NCBI GenBank assembly: GCA_016271365.2
Contig: CM028131.1
Location: forward strand, 169,140,501 to 169,204,500
From: Neoceratodus forsteri
Lineage: Eukaryota > Chordata > Ceratodontiformes > Ceratodontidae
Direction of reading: 5' to 3'
DNA: 64,000 nucleotides
This document shows, in pieces, positions 23,670 to 34,742 of this stretch. The notes beneath the pieces are model-generated. The model did not search any database, was not told the origin of the DNA, and saw only the letters and a list, made by a program, of their open reading frames with translations. Numbering within the stretch: the first letter of the stretch is position 1; every line of letters starts with the position of its first letter. The translations under genes and the position numbers were made by a program.

Positions 23670-25086
23670 GGGACCGAATCACAAAGCTCTTAGAATAGCA
23701 CAAGGTGCCTGCATCAAACATAAATGACGCAAGTAGCTCCTTGCATCAAAAGATGCACTCTGAGCTTTTCCCAGAGCCAGCCTGTAGCAAACGCTGGCTG
23801 CTTGCAGCAAAGGAAGCTTGTGCCTGCCTTGCACCATAAAATGGGCTGTGGCATGGTGCTACTGGGCTTGCAACAGACGCAGCCTGCCATATCCCCTAAA
23901 ACACTATTCTAAAAATTCCAGCAGAGGACAACCATCTAAGTACCAGTAGACCAGCCAGGGACTAGTCTAAGTGTAGTTATTTGTCCTCTGGGGGTTGTTC
24001 CAATGTGCCGCAGTCACCTGCCCCGGCCCTGATCTCCTGTTAAGTATAGAAAAATCCCTGGTAGTCTTGTGTCCCCCCACCACCCCAATCTCACGTAATT
24101 ACAAATCAACTAGCCCTGGTGGTCTAGTGGACTGCTCAAACCCTCTATTATAGCAACCTTTACCATACTTGGTAGTCTACTGGATCCATCACTTCCCACC
24201 CAGCAGTGCCCTATCACCCAACCCCCAACCCATAACTGAGCCTGTGACTGGCACAGCCCAATGCTCACTACCACAGCCAGCTGCTGACAGAGTTCTGAAG
24301 GAGCACGTACTGTATATAGTATGCTCTCAGTGACAGACAGCAACTGTCAATCACTAAGTGCATACTATATACAGTACATGTTCCTTCAGAGCTCAGTCAG
24401 TGGCTGGTCATGGTGGTGAGTGGTGGGCTGTGCCAGTGGCTAGCTCAGTTATGCATTGGAGGAGAGCAGGGTCATGGGGTACTGTTGGGTGGGGAGCCCA
24501 CTAGACCACCAGGCATGGTAAAGGTTGCTATAATGGAGGATCAGACCTTGAGAAGTCTACTAGACTGCCAGGGTTATTTGATTTATAATTATGAGAGATT
24601 GGGGCTTGGGGAGCAGAAGACTACCGGGAATTTTGCTGTGATTAATGTGAGATCAAGGCTTGGGGGGGGAGGGACACTAGACTACTGGGGATTTTTCTGT
24701 GATTAACAGGAGATCAGGGCTTGGGGGGACACAGCACTACCATGGATTTTGCTGTGATTAACGGGAGACTGGTGCTTGAGGAGGGAACACAATACTATCA
24801 GGTATTTTTCTATCCTTAATGGGGGATCAGAGCTGGGGATGGGAACAGGGCTAGTCACCATGGACTGCTGTCCATGGTACTCTTGCCACATAACCACCCC
24901 ACAGCTTGCAGCACACTTTCACAATTCACCTTCTGTTTGGTGCTGGGCCAAGGTTGCCACAAGTGGCTGGATGTAGCCACTGGGACCCTTCCCAATGGAG
25001 AATCAGGCACATGGGTCCCCAGAGCATCTGCATTTGGTGCAAGCCTCCTTTGATGTGGCTTGCACTGACTTTTTGAGAATCGGCCT
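23670..25086. mobile_element. Foldback (long inverted repeat) DNA transposon, 1.4 kb
   Basis: The two halves are imperfect reverse complements around a loop near 24325-24357. For example CCTTTACCATACTTGG at about 24159 pairs with CCAGGCATGGTAAAGG at about 24513, and GTACTGTATATAGTATGC pairs with GCATACTATATACAGTAC next to the loop. The ends are related: GGGACCGAATCACAAAG on the left, and AGGCCGATTCTCAAAAAG on the right when reverse-complemented. A CCTT word flanks both ends (23666-23669 and 25087-25090) and is consistent with a 3-4 bp target duplication. No transposase is encoded, so it would be non-autonomous. The superfamily is not determined. Confidence 0.75.
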
Positions 25087-25090
25087 CCTT

Positions 25091-25330
25091 GAGTTTACCT
25101 TCACCAAACAACAAAAGAATGTGACCTTACCATCATTTACCTCATCTTCAGAGAATATCATACTTAAACAGATACAGTTCAATATACTATGCAGAATGTA
25201 TTACACCCTGCAAGAACTAGGTACCTTTTTTTTATCAACTCTGTTTATTCTCTGCTGTGTCCCTGCAAGGATCCTGGACTTTAGGCTGCTCATTATCCAA
25301 TGTGTGTGATTTCTCCTGTGGTACCCATTG
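25091..25330 (+). mobile_element. L1-like ORF2 C-terminal fragment, right part
   Basis: Resuming after the foldback element, the frame encodes EFTFTKQQKNVTLPSFTSSS, then LKQIQFNILCRMYYTLQEL near 25175. This matches the K-IQYKILHR-YYTP-L block found near the C-terminus of L1-type ORF2. Downstream the open stretch contains ARILDFRLLIIQCV and ends at a stop near 25307. Confidence 0.7.
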
Positions 25331-25729
25331 ATAGAAGCATGCAGGCAATGACCTTAGCTCACGGCTTGGTGTGCTCCCACCCTCAACATACAGATGTCTG
25401 CCACCTCCACCAGTCTAGCTTACTGTTCTCAATCTCACTTACCCCAGCTATTGCTAGGGGTTAGTAGATAGCAGATGCCAGATCACCTCCCTCCTCAGAG
25501 AAGCCATGTAGTCCAATGGATGCTCAGCCTTCTCCTTCTAGCCAGCCCTTTGACAACCCTGGTTCCGCTCCTGAACCCAGGTTGTTGGTGTTGCAAATGG
25601 TAGCACTACTGCTGTGCTGGTAGGCCAGCTAGAACTACACAAATTTAATAACATTCCAGATCATTGCCCTAGGTGTCTTAAAACTAAATGCTTGATCACA
25701 TATATATTTTTTTTTATTTTTTGTTGTTC
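25331..25729. other. Unassigned 400 bp
   Basis: No motif or repeat boundary is recognised. It lies between the end of the L1-like fragment and the likely 5' part of the Tx1-like element, and may be the 5' UTR of the latter. Confidence 0.3.
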
Positions 25730-27506
25730 AGAAAAGAGGATTTCGCAATTCTGCTTAGTTTCAACCTTGTCCTAGGGGGCGGCAGGACCAATGGAAATCA
25801 ACTGAACCAGGTTAACCTTTTGATTTATTTTACTGAATGGGAGAAATTTGATCAGGACACCAGGGAAACTCCATTGCTTCCCCTGGCCATTTTGGCTTTA
25901 AGTCAGAATGGCTGACAAGGAGAAAGGAGAGTGTATTGCTGTTGTAGCAGAGGGAATGGGAGAGAGGGTCTCCTCTCCTATGCTCATGCCCTTAGAGACC
26001 CAAACAGTTGATTACTAAACACATGTCAGTAATGGATATGGAGGTGAACGTTATAACTAATATTTTGGAGAATGCAGACATTAAACTGATAATGGGGAAG
26101 AATGTCTTTTGAAGGGTAGGAACAACAGTTTAAACAGACATTAGAGGGAAAAAAGCAATTTTACTGGCCTAATATTATGAAAGCTATCAAAAATTAAGTG
26201 AACACAAACAAGGTGCATGGGAGACTACTGTTATATGTAAAGTTTTAGAGGATATTCCATCTCAGCTGTTTAACCAGAAGCCAGATGATAGCCCAGGTGT
26301 TTACTCTGATAGTGCCAATGCTCAGACTCCAAAAACAGCCTAGTCTAAGTCAAATGCAGTGCAAAGCACACCCACTAATTCTGTAACTGAATCTGTGGTA
26401 CAGGACTTCTCAGTTTGGAAAAGAGCACCAGCATGAGAATGAAAATAGAGGGGGAGTCTGTTGGAAAGAAAAACCTGAAAGCAACCGTGTACAGAACATA
26501 ATTTAACTCTGTAGCAGTTGCACAAGCTACATGTAAAGAAATCTGCAGCAGGTTTCAAGAAGATGTGAGGTTCAAATGACACTGTGAGCATTTTAACATA
26601 CCAGGTCAAGCCCTGGGGCTGAGTTGGGAGAGAGGGAGCAAGACAGGGAAGCACCAGAACAAACTAAAACTTTCTGGTCAGTGGAATCTGCACTGGCAGT
26701 GGCTGGCTGGGCAATAGGGCCAGATGGAGTGTAATGGCTGCAAACAATGATGTGATTCAGACTGGGACTAATAGCATGAATACTGTGAGTAAAACTCTAA
26801 TGGATAAAAGGAGGGAGAGTGAAAATACATAGACTGTGGATGCAATTAAAAGTACTGGTCAGTGTGATAATTTTGAACAGAATAAAGTGAGGGAAGGAAC
26901 ACAAATAAATGAAATGCTTCCTTAAGGGATAGTCCCTAAAAAAGCATAGAATAAGGCTATGGATCAGCAAGGGACTGCTCCAGATAGAACAGATCATATT
27001 CAGAAAGACTAAAGATTGCATGACAGAGCCTCAAATAGAGGATGGTACTGATTCAGAGGAAACTTGGACACTGACTCTAGCCTCCCTCCACAACAAGAAC
27101 ATATATTTAGAATGGCTAACTTGTTCAATATGAGGAGAGAAACAGAACAGCGGTGTAACACTGTCCACTTACAATACACAGGACAGTTAGAAGTCCCGCC
27201 TGATAGAATGTTTGTTATAAGAAATTTGGTAAAAATGCTATTTTTTTTCCTATGAACTGCATGCTGTTACATGTGTTTGGAGAGACTGTTTTTGACATTA
27301 GCTTTAAAACTGTTAAGATGCTGGATAGATTTTGGGTTAAATACAAAAAACTTAAAGATACAGAATTATGATCTTCTTTTACAGCTATACCCTTCTTTAA
27401 CCAGCTATCAAAACAAGAACTGTGCTGTTTAGGAATGAAGGTGTTGAAATTTATGATATACTAAACTGGCTTAAACAATGACGTGAGGTCTTATATCTGC
27501 CAGTAC
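25730..27506 (+). mobile_element. Tx1-like retrotransposon, piece 1 (5' region and ORF1 N-terminal half)
   Basis: A possible ORF1 start at 25911 (MADKEKGECIAVVAEGMGER) is followed by a long degraded stretch. Near 27180-27345 the sequence encodes LEVPPDRMFVIRNLVKML and, in the next frame, FDISFKTVKMLDRFWVKY. These resemble the RNA-binding-like ORF1 core of Tx1/L1-group elements, with V-R---+++--L and YDVSF----L-RFW blocks. The piece ends exactly at the 8-bp target site of the hAT-like insertion, and ORF1 resumes at 30973. All frames contain stops. Identity is inferred mainly from collinearity with the later pieces. Confidence 0.65.
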
Positions 27507-27639
27507 TAGAGCTGTGTGGAAAAATTCAGAATGCACAAAATTTCAATAAATTTTTTGAAATTCCATAAATTTCATGGAATTTCTTTGGAATTTTGTGGAA
27601 TTTTTTAAACATTAGTAATTTGGCCATCACTCATATGTC

Positions 27640-27990
27640 GTTTATGCTGGAGTTCTGAGATTTGGCATGTGAACTCCTTATGTAAAGGGTCAAGTGTTTG
27701 CCAAACATCATGACATTCAGATGGATAGTGTCAAAATTATAGGTGCTCAAACTCTGTCATTTTATTTTTTGTACAAAATTTCATGAACATTTTTGTCTGC
27801 ATATAACTCTATTGGGTTACAAGATCTTAAATTTGGCATGATTCCTTGATAAAAGCTGTTCTAATAATGTATCAGATTTCATGACAATATGATACATTGT
27901 CTCAAAATTATATGTGCTCAAAATCCTGTCATTTTATTTTTTGTGGGACATTTCATGGAACAATTTCATCTGCATATAACTCGGGCACCC
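27640..27990 (+). repeat. Subterminal tandem repeat, left array of the hAT-like element
   Basis: Two units of about 172 bp are visible. Each includes GTCATTTTATTTTTTGT, then ATTTCATG and TGCATATAACTC, ending near 27808 and 27980. Units are diverged, with TTTGGCATG and TCAAAATTATA words shared at matching positions. Confidence 0.7.
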
Positions 27991-28589
27991 TTGGCACTAG
28001 ATGTGTAAATTAGCACAAATAACCTTTTGTAATACTTATAGAATGATCTAACTATATAGAGAATTGGATTCGAGATTTTTAAGTTACAAGGGTTCGTATC
28101 TTTGCTATGTAAATATTTGCAACATTTTGTAAAAATTCTCAAAAATGTGAATGTTTGTAACTTCTATGCTCTTGCAGGCATAGACTTAACATTTGACATG
28201 CATAGCCATAGTCAGTTTATCCTGGTGTCTAATGTAACTTGATAAATTGGTTTAGCAGTTTTAAATATGCAGTAGAAAAAAAATATAGGTAACATTTTCT
28301 CATATATTTATAGTATCATATGGATGAACCATCCAGAATTCTTTTTGTGGAATTTAACATTAGCAATACACATGTTGTTGCTTCATTTGGTAAGCTGGGC
28401 TGAGCTTTTTGCAGTTCTGCTGTTCCTATCTTGGTGACTTTTCCCTACCTTCTCTTTTGACATAGCCAGATTGACTCAGTAGAACTACTGATCCCACCGA
28501 TATCCATTTTGTTTTTTTACAGTGACAAACTCCTTTAAAACATGAGTCACCTACTCCTTTTCCTATTGACCTACCCTTTTGTAATAGTC

Positions 28590-29415
28590 AGAATTCTTCC
28601 TTCCTGCTGCCCCAGACACCTCATTCTAAAAGAGATACACCTGGCACAACAGCACTTGCACCAAAAAGAATGGCACAAGTAGTAATTTATGCCAGCAGTT
28701 GCAACATGCGGGATTCTACAATGTGGCCTGTGACATGCCGTAGGCCAGTTGCATCAAAGAGCAGTTATGCCAGCAGTTGCACCATAAACTTCCTGTGACA
28801 TGGTGCTAGGGGGTTTACAGCAGCAGTTGCACCCTATTCTAGTAGGGCAGTAACAAAGTCCCCAATGTTGGGTTTCTACAAGAACCCCTGAAGAGAACCG
28901 GCAACATGAGTTACACCAGCATTTAGCTGGTGTAACTGTACATAGGTCCTCTGGGGGTTCTGTAGACCACCTGCACCCACTCCAGGATGTGCCCCCCATG
29001 CCCAGAAGCCCCCTGTCGGTGCCCGACAGAGCAGCTCACAACCCCCCAGCCCCTGATCCCCATAGCAGACATACCCAGCTAGGCACCTCACACCCCAAGC
29101 CCCTAGAATCCCCAACCCTAAATGCCCTGCAAGACAACCCACTCACATCATGCCCCCAAACCCCACACTTAGTAGCCCCACAGGGCAGTTGTGTCCCCCT
29201 CTCGATCCATTCCTTGACCCGATATTTTGCTGCAAATGTTTAAAAAGTAAAACCCTGAGATCCCTGGTAGTCTAGTGGCCCCCCCACCCCAGCCAGCAGT
29301 TCCAGTCCCTCCCCACCCATCCACAGCTGGCGACTGGCACAGCCCACCTGTCACCTCCACAGCCAGCCACTGACTGAGCTCTGCATGAGCGCTTACTGTA
29401 TAGACACAGAGTTTT
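28590..29415 (+). mobile_element. Second foldback-element copy (left half only), inside the hAT-like element
   Basis: The segment shares ordered blocks with the left arm of 23670-25086: GTCCTCTGGGGGTT near 28946, CCCTGGTAGTCTAGTGG near 29262, GCGACTGGCACAGCCCA near 29330, and CAGCCACTGACTGAGCTCTG continuing to TTACTGTATA near 29400. It stops at the point that would be the hairpin loop, so only one arm is present. The GC-rich composition contrasts with the AT-rich hAT interior. A 9-bp hairpin, GTTACACCA and TGGTGTAAC, lies at 28910-28938. The left boundary is approximate. Confidence 0.6.
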
Positions 29416-30219
29416 GAAAGTACAGGAAATCAGGGAGGGGTAAAGATAAGGATACGCCATCAATATTTGGAGTTAAGTGACAATCTCTATATGATCAAAA
29501 AGGTCTCAAGGGGTACTACAAGAAATTATAGTGCTGCAAATGCAGTTGCTAGATAGTGGCACCAGCACACTGTTCTGACAGCAGTCAAGTAACAGACTGC
29601 TTATACAAGTAAAAGACAAATGAGCATACCTCATTTTTGTCATCACAATGTACATTCACTTTATAATTTCCCTAATGTCAGTGGTGCTACTTACCCAACT
29701 GGATCAGCAGATTGCTGTCAGTATAGTGTGCGGGTGCTGCTCGCTAAGTTTCAACAAGGGCTCCTGCTATTCTGCTGGCACTTCAATCTTCCTCTAATAT
29801 AGTGGACACATAGCTTCAACTGAGCCATTGGAGTCTACACTCTAGTTTCTCTATATATTGAACTCCATGCTACACACTCAGAATGAGGAGTTCACATGGT
29901 GTTCCTGGCTGTGAGCTCCAAAATCAGCCTTTGATTGGCCAACATAGCTCTCTGAGGTTTTGAATCAAACCCACCAAATAGTATGTACTGAATAGTGGCC
30001 AAATAGTGGACTATTCAGAATCCGTCCGAATATTTGGCAAGCCTACTATTCATGGTATTGGGGAAATACTATTCAGTTCATACACAGCCCCATTATTTTG
30101 CAATTTCTGGCAGCAAGCAATTAATAAAACTGGCTGGCACAGTCTCCTTTTATGATCTAAGAACCTGCTAAATTTCAAGGTATTGTGTTATCTAGTTTTA
30201 AAATTTTAGAGACTTAAAT

Positions 30220-30890
30220 TTGTGGTTCACATTCTTGCAAAATTAAATTTTTAAATGTTGTGAAATTTTGACTACTATTAATTTAATCCCATTTAAAGCT
30301 GCAAATATGAACTGTTTCAGAAATGACCTTGTGGTATAGTAGTTTCAATGTTTTGACTCTGGTTAAATTTGGACATGTTGTTTTAAAATTAGAGGGAACT
30401 AACAGAAATTTAAATTTTGGCAGCATGCTTGGCAGGCTATAACTCAGTCCCATTTGCAGCTAGAAACTTGAAACTATGTACATATACGAATGTAGTGATA
30501 ACCTTTATGCCTTGTCAAATTGTATAACATTTTAATGAATACTATCAAAATTGTAGTAAAATTACAGAAATGTAAATTTTGGCAAAATGTTTGGCTACAT
30601 ATAACTCAATGCCCATTAAAGCTTTAGACTTAAAACATGTTGTATATATTCATGTTGGGTGCTTCTCTAAAGCCAGATAATGAGAAATTTGGATGAGAAA
30701 TCTTACTCAAAATAACTGAACATTTAATTTTGATTAAATGTTTGACCACCTTTCCACTTATGCATCTGAAATTTGGCACACATGTATGTCATACTATTCT
30801 GTTAATGTTCCACATTTGGTGTCAATTGGACACATACTTTTTAAATTATAACGAAATAACTGAAATTTAAAATTTGGTGAAATTCAACAG
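30220..30890 (+). repeat. Subterminal tandem repeat, right array of the hAT-like element
   Basis: About four diverged units of roughly 157-165 bp recur. Marker words are TAATCCCATTTAAAGCT (30283), ATAACTCAGTCCCATTT (30440) and ATAACTCAATGCCCATT (30601), with GAAATTTAAATTTTGG-like words between them. The ATATAACTC word is shared with the left array in the same orientation. Confidence 0.7.
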
Positions 30891-30972
30891 AATGTTCTTG
30901 AACATTCTGTGAAATTCCATGGAATCAGAATGGTCATTGCATGGTCAGAATTTTATATTCCACACAGCTCTA

Positions 30973-31935
30973 GCCAGTACCCATCATTGATTCTGAGCAG
31001 GTGTGGAAAACTGGGTGGAAAATACAGGCTAAACTAAGGCAAACACACATGTGAATTTGTCATTTACCCAATAGTTTCTATCTGGGTCAGGAAAGAGGCT
31101 CATGCTTCTACCCAGGGCAATCATGTCTGTGTTAAAAATGTGGGTCAAGATTATATCCAAGGTCAGCATGTACTACGGAAAGATGCAATATGTGCCTAGA
31201 ATGTTGTTATTCAAGCCAAGGTTGCCCATATCCTCAAAGTGTCATTTGTGAGATGAACAGGGGCATTCATATTGGCACTGCCCCTGGGCCTCGCAAAATA
31301 GAAGAAGTAGTATTATTCAAGATGACCTCATTTGGATGGAACTGGCACAAAGAGTGACTAAAGCCTCAGCTAGGAAAGTGATGGAATGACAGAAAGAACA
31401 GAACACACATATGGAAACACAAGCCATGGCAACAGAATTACAAGTGATGTAACAGATACATTGGTAAGGGGACACACAATGTTTGAGAAACAGGGACATC
31501 AGGGAAAAAGAAGATGAGACACAAGAAGGGGGAGTAAGAGACAATGAAGAAAACATGGTCACAGTAGAAGAGGGTGATATGCCTACCTCTCCTCCCAAGA
31601 AGAGTAACCTACTGTATGCAGATTATGCAAGGGAAATCAAGGGAAATGTAAATATAAGCAGAGTCCATCCAATCCTGTCGTGGTTGAGAACAGGTTTGAA
31701 GCTTTTCAGAAAAAACAGCAGTGGGAAGATGCAGAGAAGGAGGATGGGGACTCACCTTCATCTGTATCCTTGGAGAAAAGCATTCCATATGAATAACAAA
31801 GAGTTACTTTAGGACAAAAGGCAGGTATGCATGTATGCAGCATAATAGTTGTACCTGAGCACAAACCCAGAAAAGACCCCCCCCAATAATTGACTAACAT
31901 GTGTATAGAGGTCACATTTTCTTCTTTAACACTTA
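30973..31935 (+). mobile_element. Tx1-like retrotransposon, piece 2 (ORF1 C-terminus and ORF2 start)
   Basis: After the hAT-like element the frame gives SRCGKLGGKYRLN near 31000. A cysteine cluster follows at 31131-31235, spaced like CCHC knuckles: KCGSRLYPRSACTTERC, then NMCLECCYSSQGCPYPQ. Tx1-group ORF1 proteins carry such zinc knuckles at this position. ORF2 begins at an ATG at 31899-31901. Only 11 codons later Harbinger-1 is inserted at TTA 31933-31935. The reading frame continues at 52933 with LNINSIKTH-like sequence, the start of the endonuclease. Confidence 0.8.
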
Positions 31936-32669
31936 GGGCCAGATATTCAGAAATGTGCCAATGGCCAGCGCAAGTTGGGTGCAGTACATATCTGATGCGC
32001 CATGTCACAACGAGTGCCATATTCAGAGGTTGCTTATGCCAAAATGCACCAGCACAACACAGTTGAATATGGCAGAGATGCACCATGACGCAACCAGACA
32101 TATGCCAGAGCACACAAAGAGCAGCCCCAGGCAATGGTGGGAGCACAGCAGCAAAGTAACAGAGGGGGCACAGCACAGGAAGAGACCCAGAGATGGTGCT
32201 AGTGAAGCACAGTGGCAGGCCACAGCTGGCCACCACCAGCAGGGCACACACAGGCACTCATACACTCCCACCCCGGAACACAACAGTGGCACAGAAAGCA
32301 GGCAACAGGTAGCATCAATGGCCAATGGAGGGCCACCAACGGAGACCCCCCTAGCCACATGCTGTACCCCCACCCACCCAGAACCCAGCAAGCCACACCT
32401 AGGACCATGCTGCCAAGTACACACATGTCACACACCCTGACAGCCACCCCATGGGCACCCCAAGGCACAGCCACTGACCAAAAGGCAGGACACCACCACC
32501 ATGGGACACAACACAGCACCCAGCAGTGCACTGCAGATGCATGACCTGCACACCGACACATGCACACCACACAGACAGACACCATGGCACTGCAGCATGT
32601 CTCATCATGCCATCTGCAAAGCAGACACTGACACAGGCAGGTAAGTCAAAATAAGTGTAATGTAGAAAA

Positions 32670-33440
32670 TTATATACAACAGCAAGGGGTGGAAAAGGGT
32701 AGAAAAGCAAGGAAAGGGGACAGGGAACAGTGACTGTACAGTGGGAAGGGGGACAGATGGGGAGGGACAGCAGGGGAAACAGGGAATAGCTGGGTCTGGT
32801 ACAAAGGGTGGCTATGCCCTGCCACTGCCTGGTGCCTCCTTTGCCACTGTTTGACAAGCAACAGCCAGTGCACCTGCTGGACTTCCTCCATGGTGGTGGA
32901 AGTTATGGGAATGATCTGGCACAGCAGCCTACAGTACATGGTCAGCCTGGCCTCTGCTGGATACCTATGACAAGGGACAGGACAGGTGATCACTGCAAGA
33001 TCCCAAGGTACCATGCCCACCCACTGTAGGCAATGGATAGTGGGAACACACACCCCAGGAATGGCAGCCTGGCCAACCATGGGGGGGTGGGCCAATGCCT
33101 GCCAGCAACCCAGCATGCCATGACAGTGCACAGAGGTGGGCACTGCTGCCCAATGGCCACCTGACTGTGCAGCGACAGTCAGATGGCACAGGGCACCAGG
33201 AGCACCACAGCAACACCAGTGGCAGCTAGGCACACACCAACCCCACCAACAGCTGGTGCATGTGTGTAATGGCCTCCCCACAATGGCATGCACCATGCAC
33301 AGTGGACAACACCCAGCTGCCATGGCACATGGCACAGGTGGCCATGGCCACACCCACTTCCCTGCAGACCACCCTGTAATATGAACAGGACTGAAATAGT
33401 GTCTATCTGCCCACTGCGGCCCCTCTGGCACCTGTCCCAC
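32670..33440 (-). other. Left arm of Harbinger-1, possible extra reading frame
   Basis: A 256-codon minus-strand frame is open here. Most of it is His/Trp/Cys-rich and low in complexity, as expected from CA/TG-rich DNA. Its C-terminal third (EEVQQVHWLLLVKQWQRRHQ) looks more protein-like. I cannot identify it. No counterpart was recognised in Harbinger-2, so it may be a chance frame. Confidence 0.25.
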
Positions 33441-33900
33441 TGCTGTACCACCACCACGGGGTACTGCTGTGGCCTGCTGGGCTGGCCCTGGTGCTATTGC
33501 TGCTCTTGTCCTGTGGCAGTCTTCAGATCCTGGGAATGGAACAAAGACAGGTACACATCAGAGAACACCAACAGCATGTGCCCACCACTCCCCACCCCTG
33601 TGCACAGCATGTGCCCCATCCGATATGTCCCACAAGGCTGTATCACAATGTAAGCTGTGGCTGGCAATGCCACACAGCAATTCTCATGATGGAAGTGTAC
33701 CCATCTGCAGGGCATGCTAGGCAGCCAAGCCATCATCAGAGTGTAGCACTGGGGCACACATGCAGAATGGGATGACTTACCTGGCCATGGCACGGCCCCT
33801 CAGCAACATGTGCCTGCAGCTGTCTCAGGTGATCTGGGTCCCACCGCATGAGGCAGCATTACTCCCCAGTTGTGGCTACCCCAGTGTTCTGTACCAGACT

Positions 33901-33920
33901 GGTAGCAATGCGTCACTGCC
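33901..33920. repeat. Probable left target-site duplication of the Vingi/I-like element
   Basis: GGTAGCAATGCGTCACTGCC here resembles GGCAGCAATGCCCTGCC at 48327-48343, differing by one substitution and a short indel region. The two copies bracket the retrotransposon exactly where Harbinger sequence stops and resumes. Non-LTR elements commonly make duplications of this length. Confidence 0.5.
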
Positions 33921-34742
33921 ATTCTTACTGCAACCTGCTTGTGACACAGTAAAATTCAGCAGAGAAGTTACTGTTTAGAGTTTGCAATAAATGTTGCTTT
34001 GGCTCACTTGCTGCATATTTTGTTGATCTGAGAATGGCTAGCTTGAAAGCACGGATACAGGAGGGTTTGATTTATTCATTATTTGAATACTCGCTGATAT
34101 TTTGAGCACACCCGAGGTACTGAGATTGATACTACATATCTCAGTCTTTTTTGCAAAGCAACACATTGCATGATGGAAATCGCCTGTGTATATCTCATTG
34201 AAGAAATAAAGAACATTTTTAAAGAAAGCCACAGATTTTAATTGGTTGGAATCAGAAAGATCAGATTGGTCAGATTGGAACCCTTTTGGATGCATGAAGA
34301 TGTAAGAAGAAAGTATTTATATTAATTTTTAAGTGGATATTATCTGATATTCTACCCTAACTCCTTGGTTTTAATAAGATCAAGATCAAGAAATATAGGG
34401 ATATATCAGGATTCTGACAAATGGTGACTTATTTATTTGTCTTATTACATAGTTGGTTGAAGATACTGTGCTACTGTGCTTCTGTGCTATTGAGCTATTT
34501 AAGCTGTGGAATTGGACTTCTCTCATAGCTTGGAAATTTGAAAAAATATAAAGAAGTTGTGCCACAGAACAAACTAACTAGCTAAATTGGGACCTCTGGA
34601 TATACATGTGCTTGTGACTTTCATATATGAATGTGCATTGATGTATATTAAATACTAACTATAAGGCTTCTATGTTTGGAGCAAAAGACCAAGTTTGCTT
34701 TCATTTGTTATCTACATTATCAGTTATTGATTAACTGATTAA

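Larger units (their letters stand above)
27507..30972. mobile_element. hAT-like non-autonomous DNA transposon, 3.5 kb
   Basis: The element is flanked by a perfect 8-bp duplication, GCCAGTAC, at 27499-27506 and 30973-30980. Its termini are inverted repeats: TAGAGCTGTGTGGAA at 27507-27521 matches the reverse complement of 30958-30972 over 15 bases. An 8-bp target duplication and a TAGAG-type terminus are hallmarks of hAT transposons. The interior is AT-rich, has direct tandem repeats near both ends and contains a copy of a foldback element. I find no transposase, so it would have depended on an enzyme supplied elsewhere. Confidence 0.85.

Noticed and set aside
24104..24600. Inverted duplication caused by an assembly error
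   Set aside because: The arms are clearly diverged from each other, the outer ends are related inverted repeats, and removing the element restores an L1-like frame. A real foldback element is more likely.
31706..33793. Cys/His/Trp-rich predicted proteins suggesting a secreted or keratin-associated host protein
   Set aside because: The residues come from CA/TG-rich sequence in the Harbinger-1 left arm. There is no signal peptide, splice pattern or conserved spacing.
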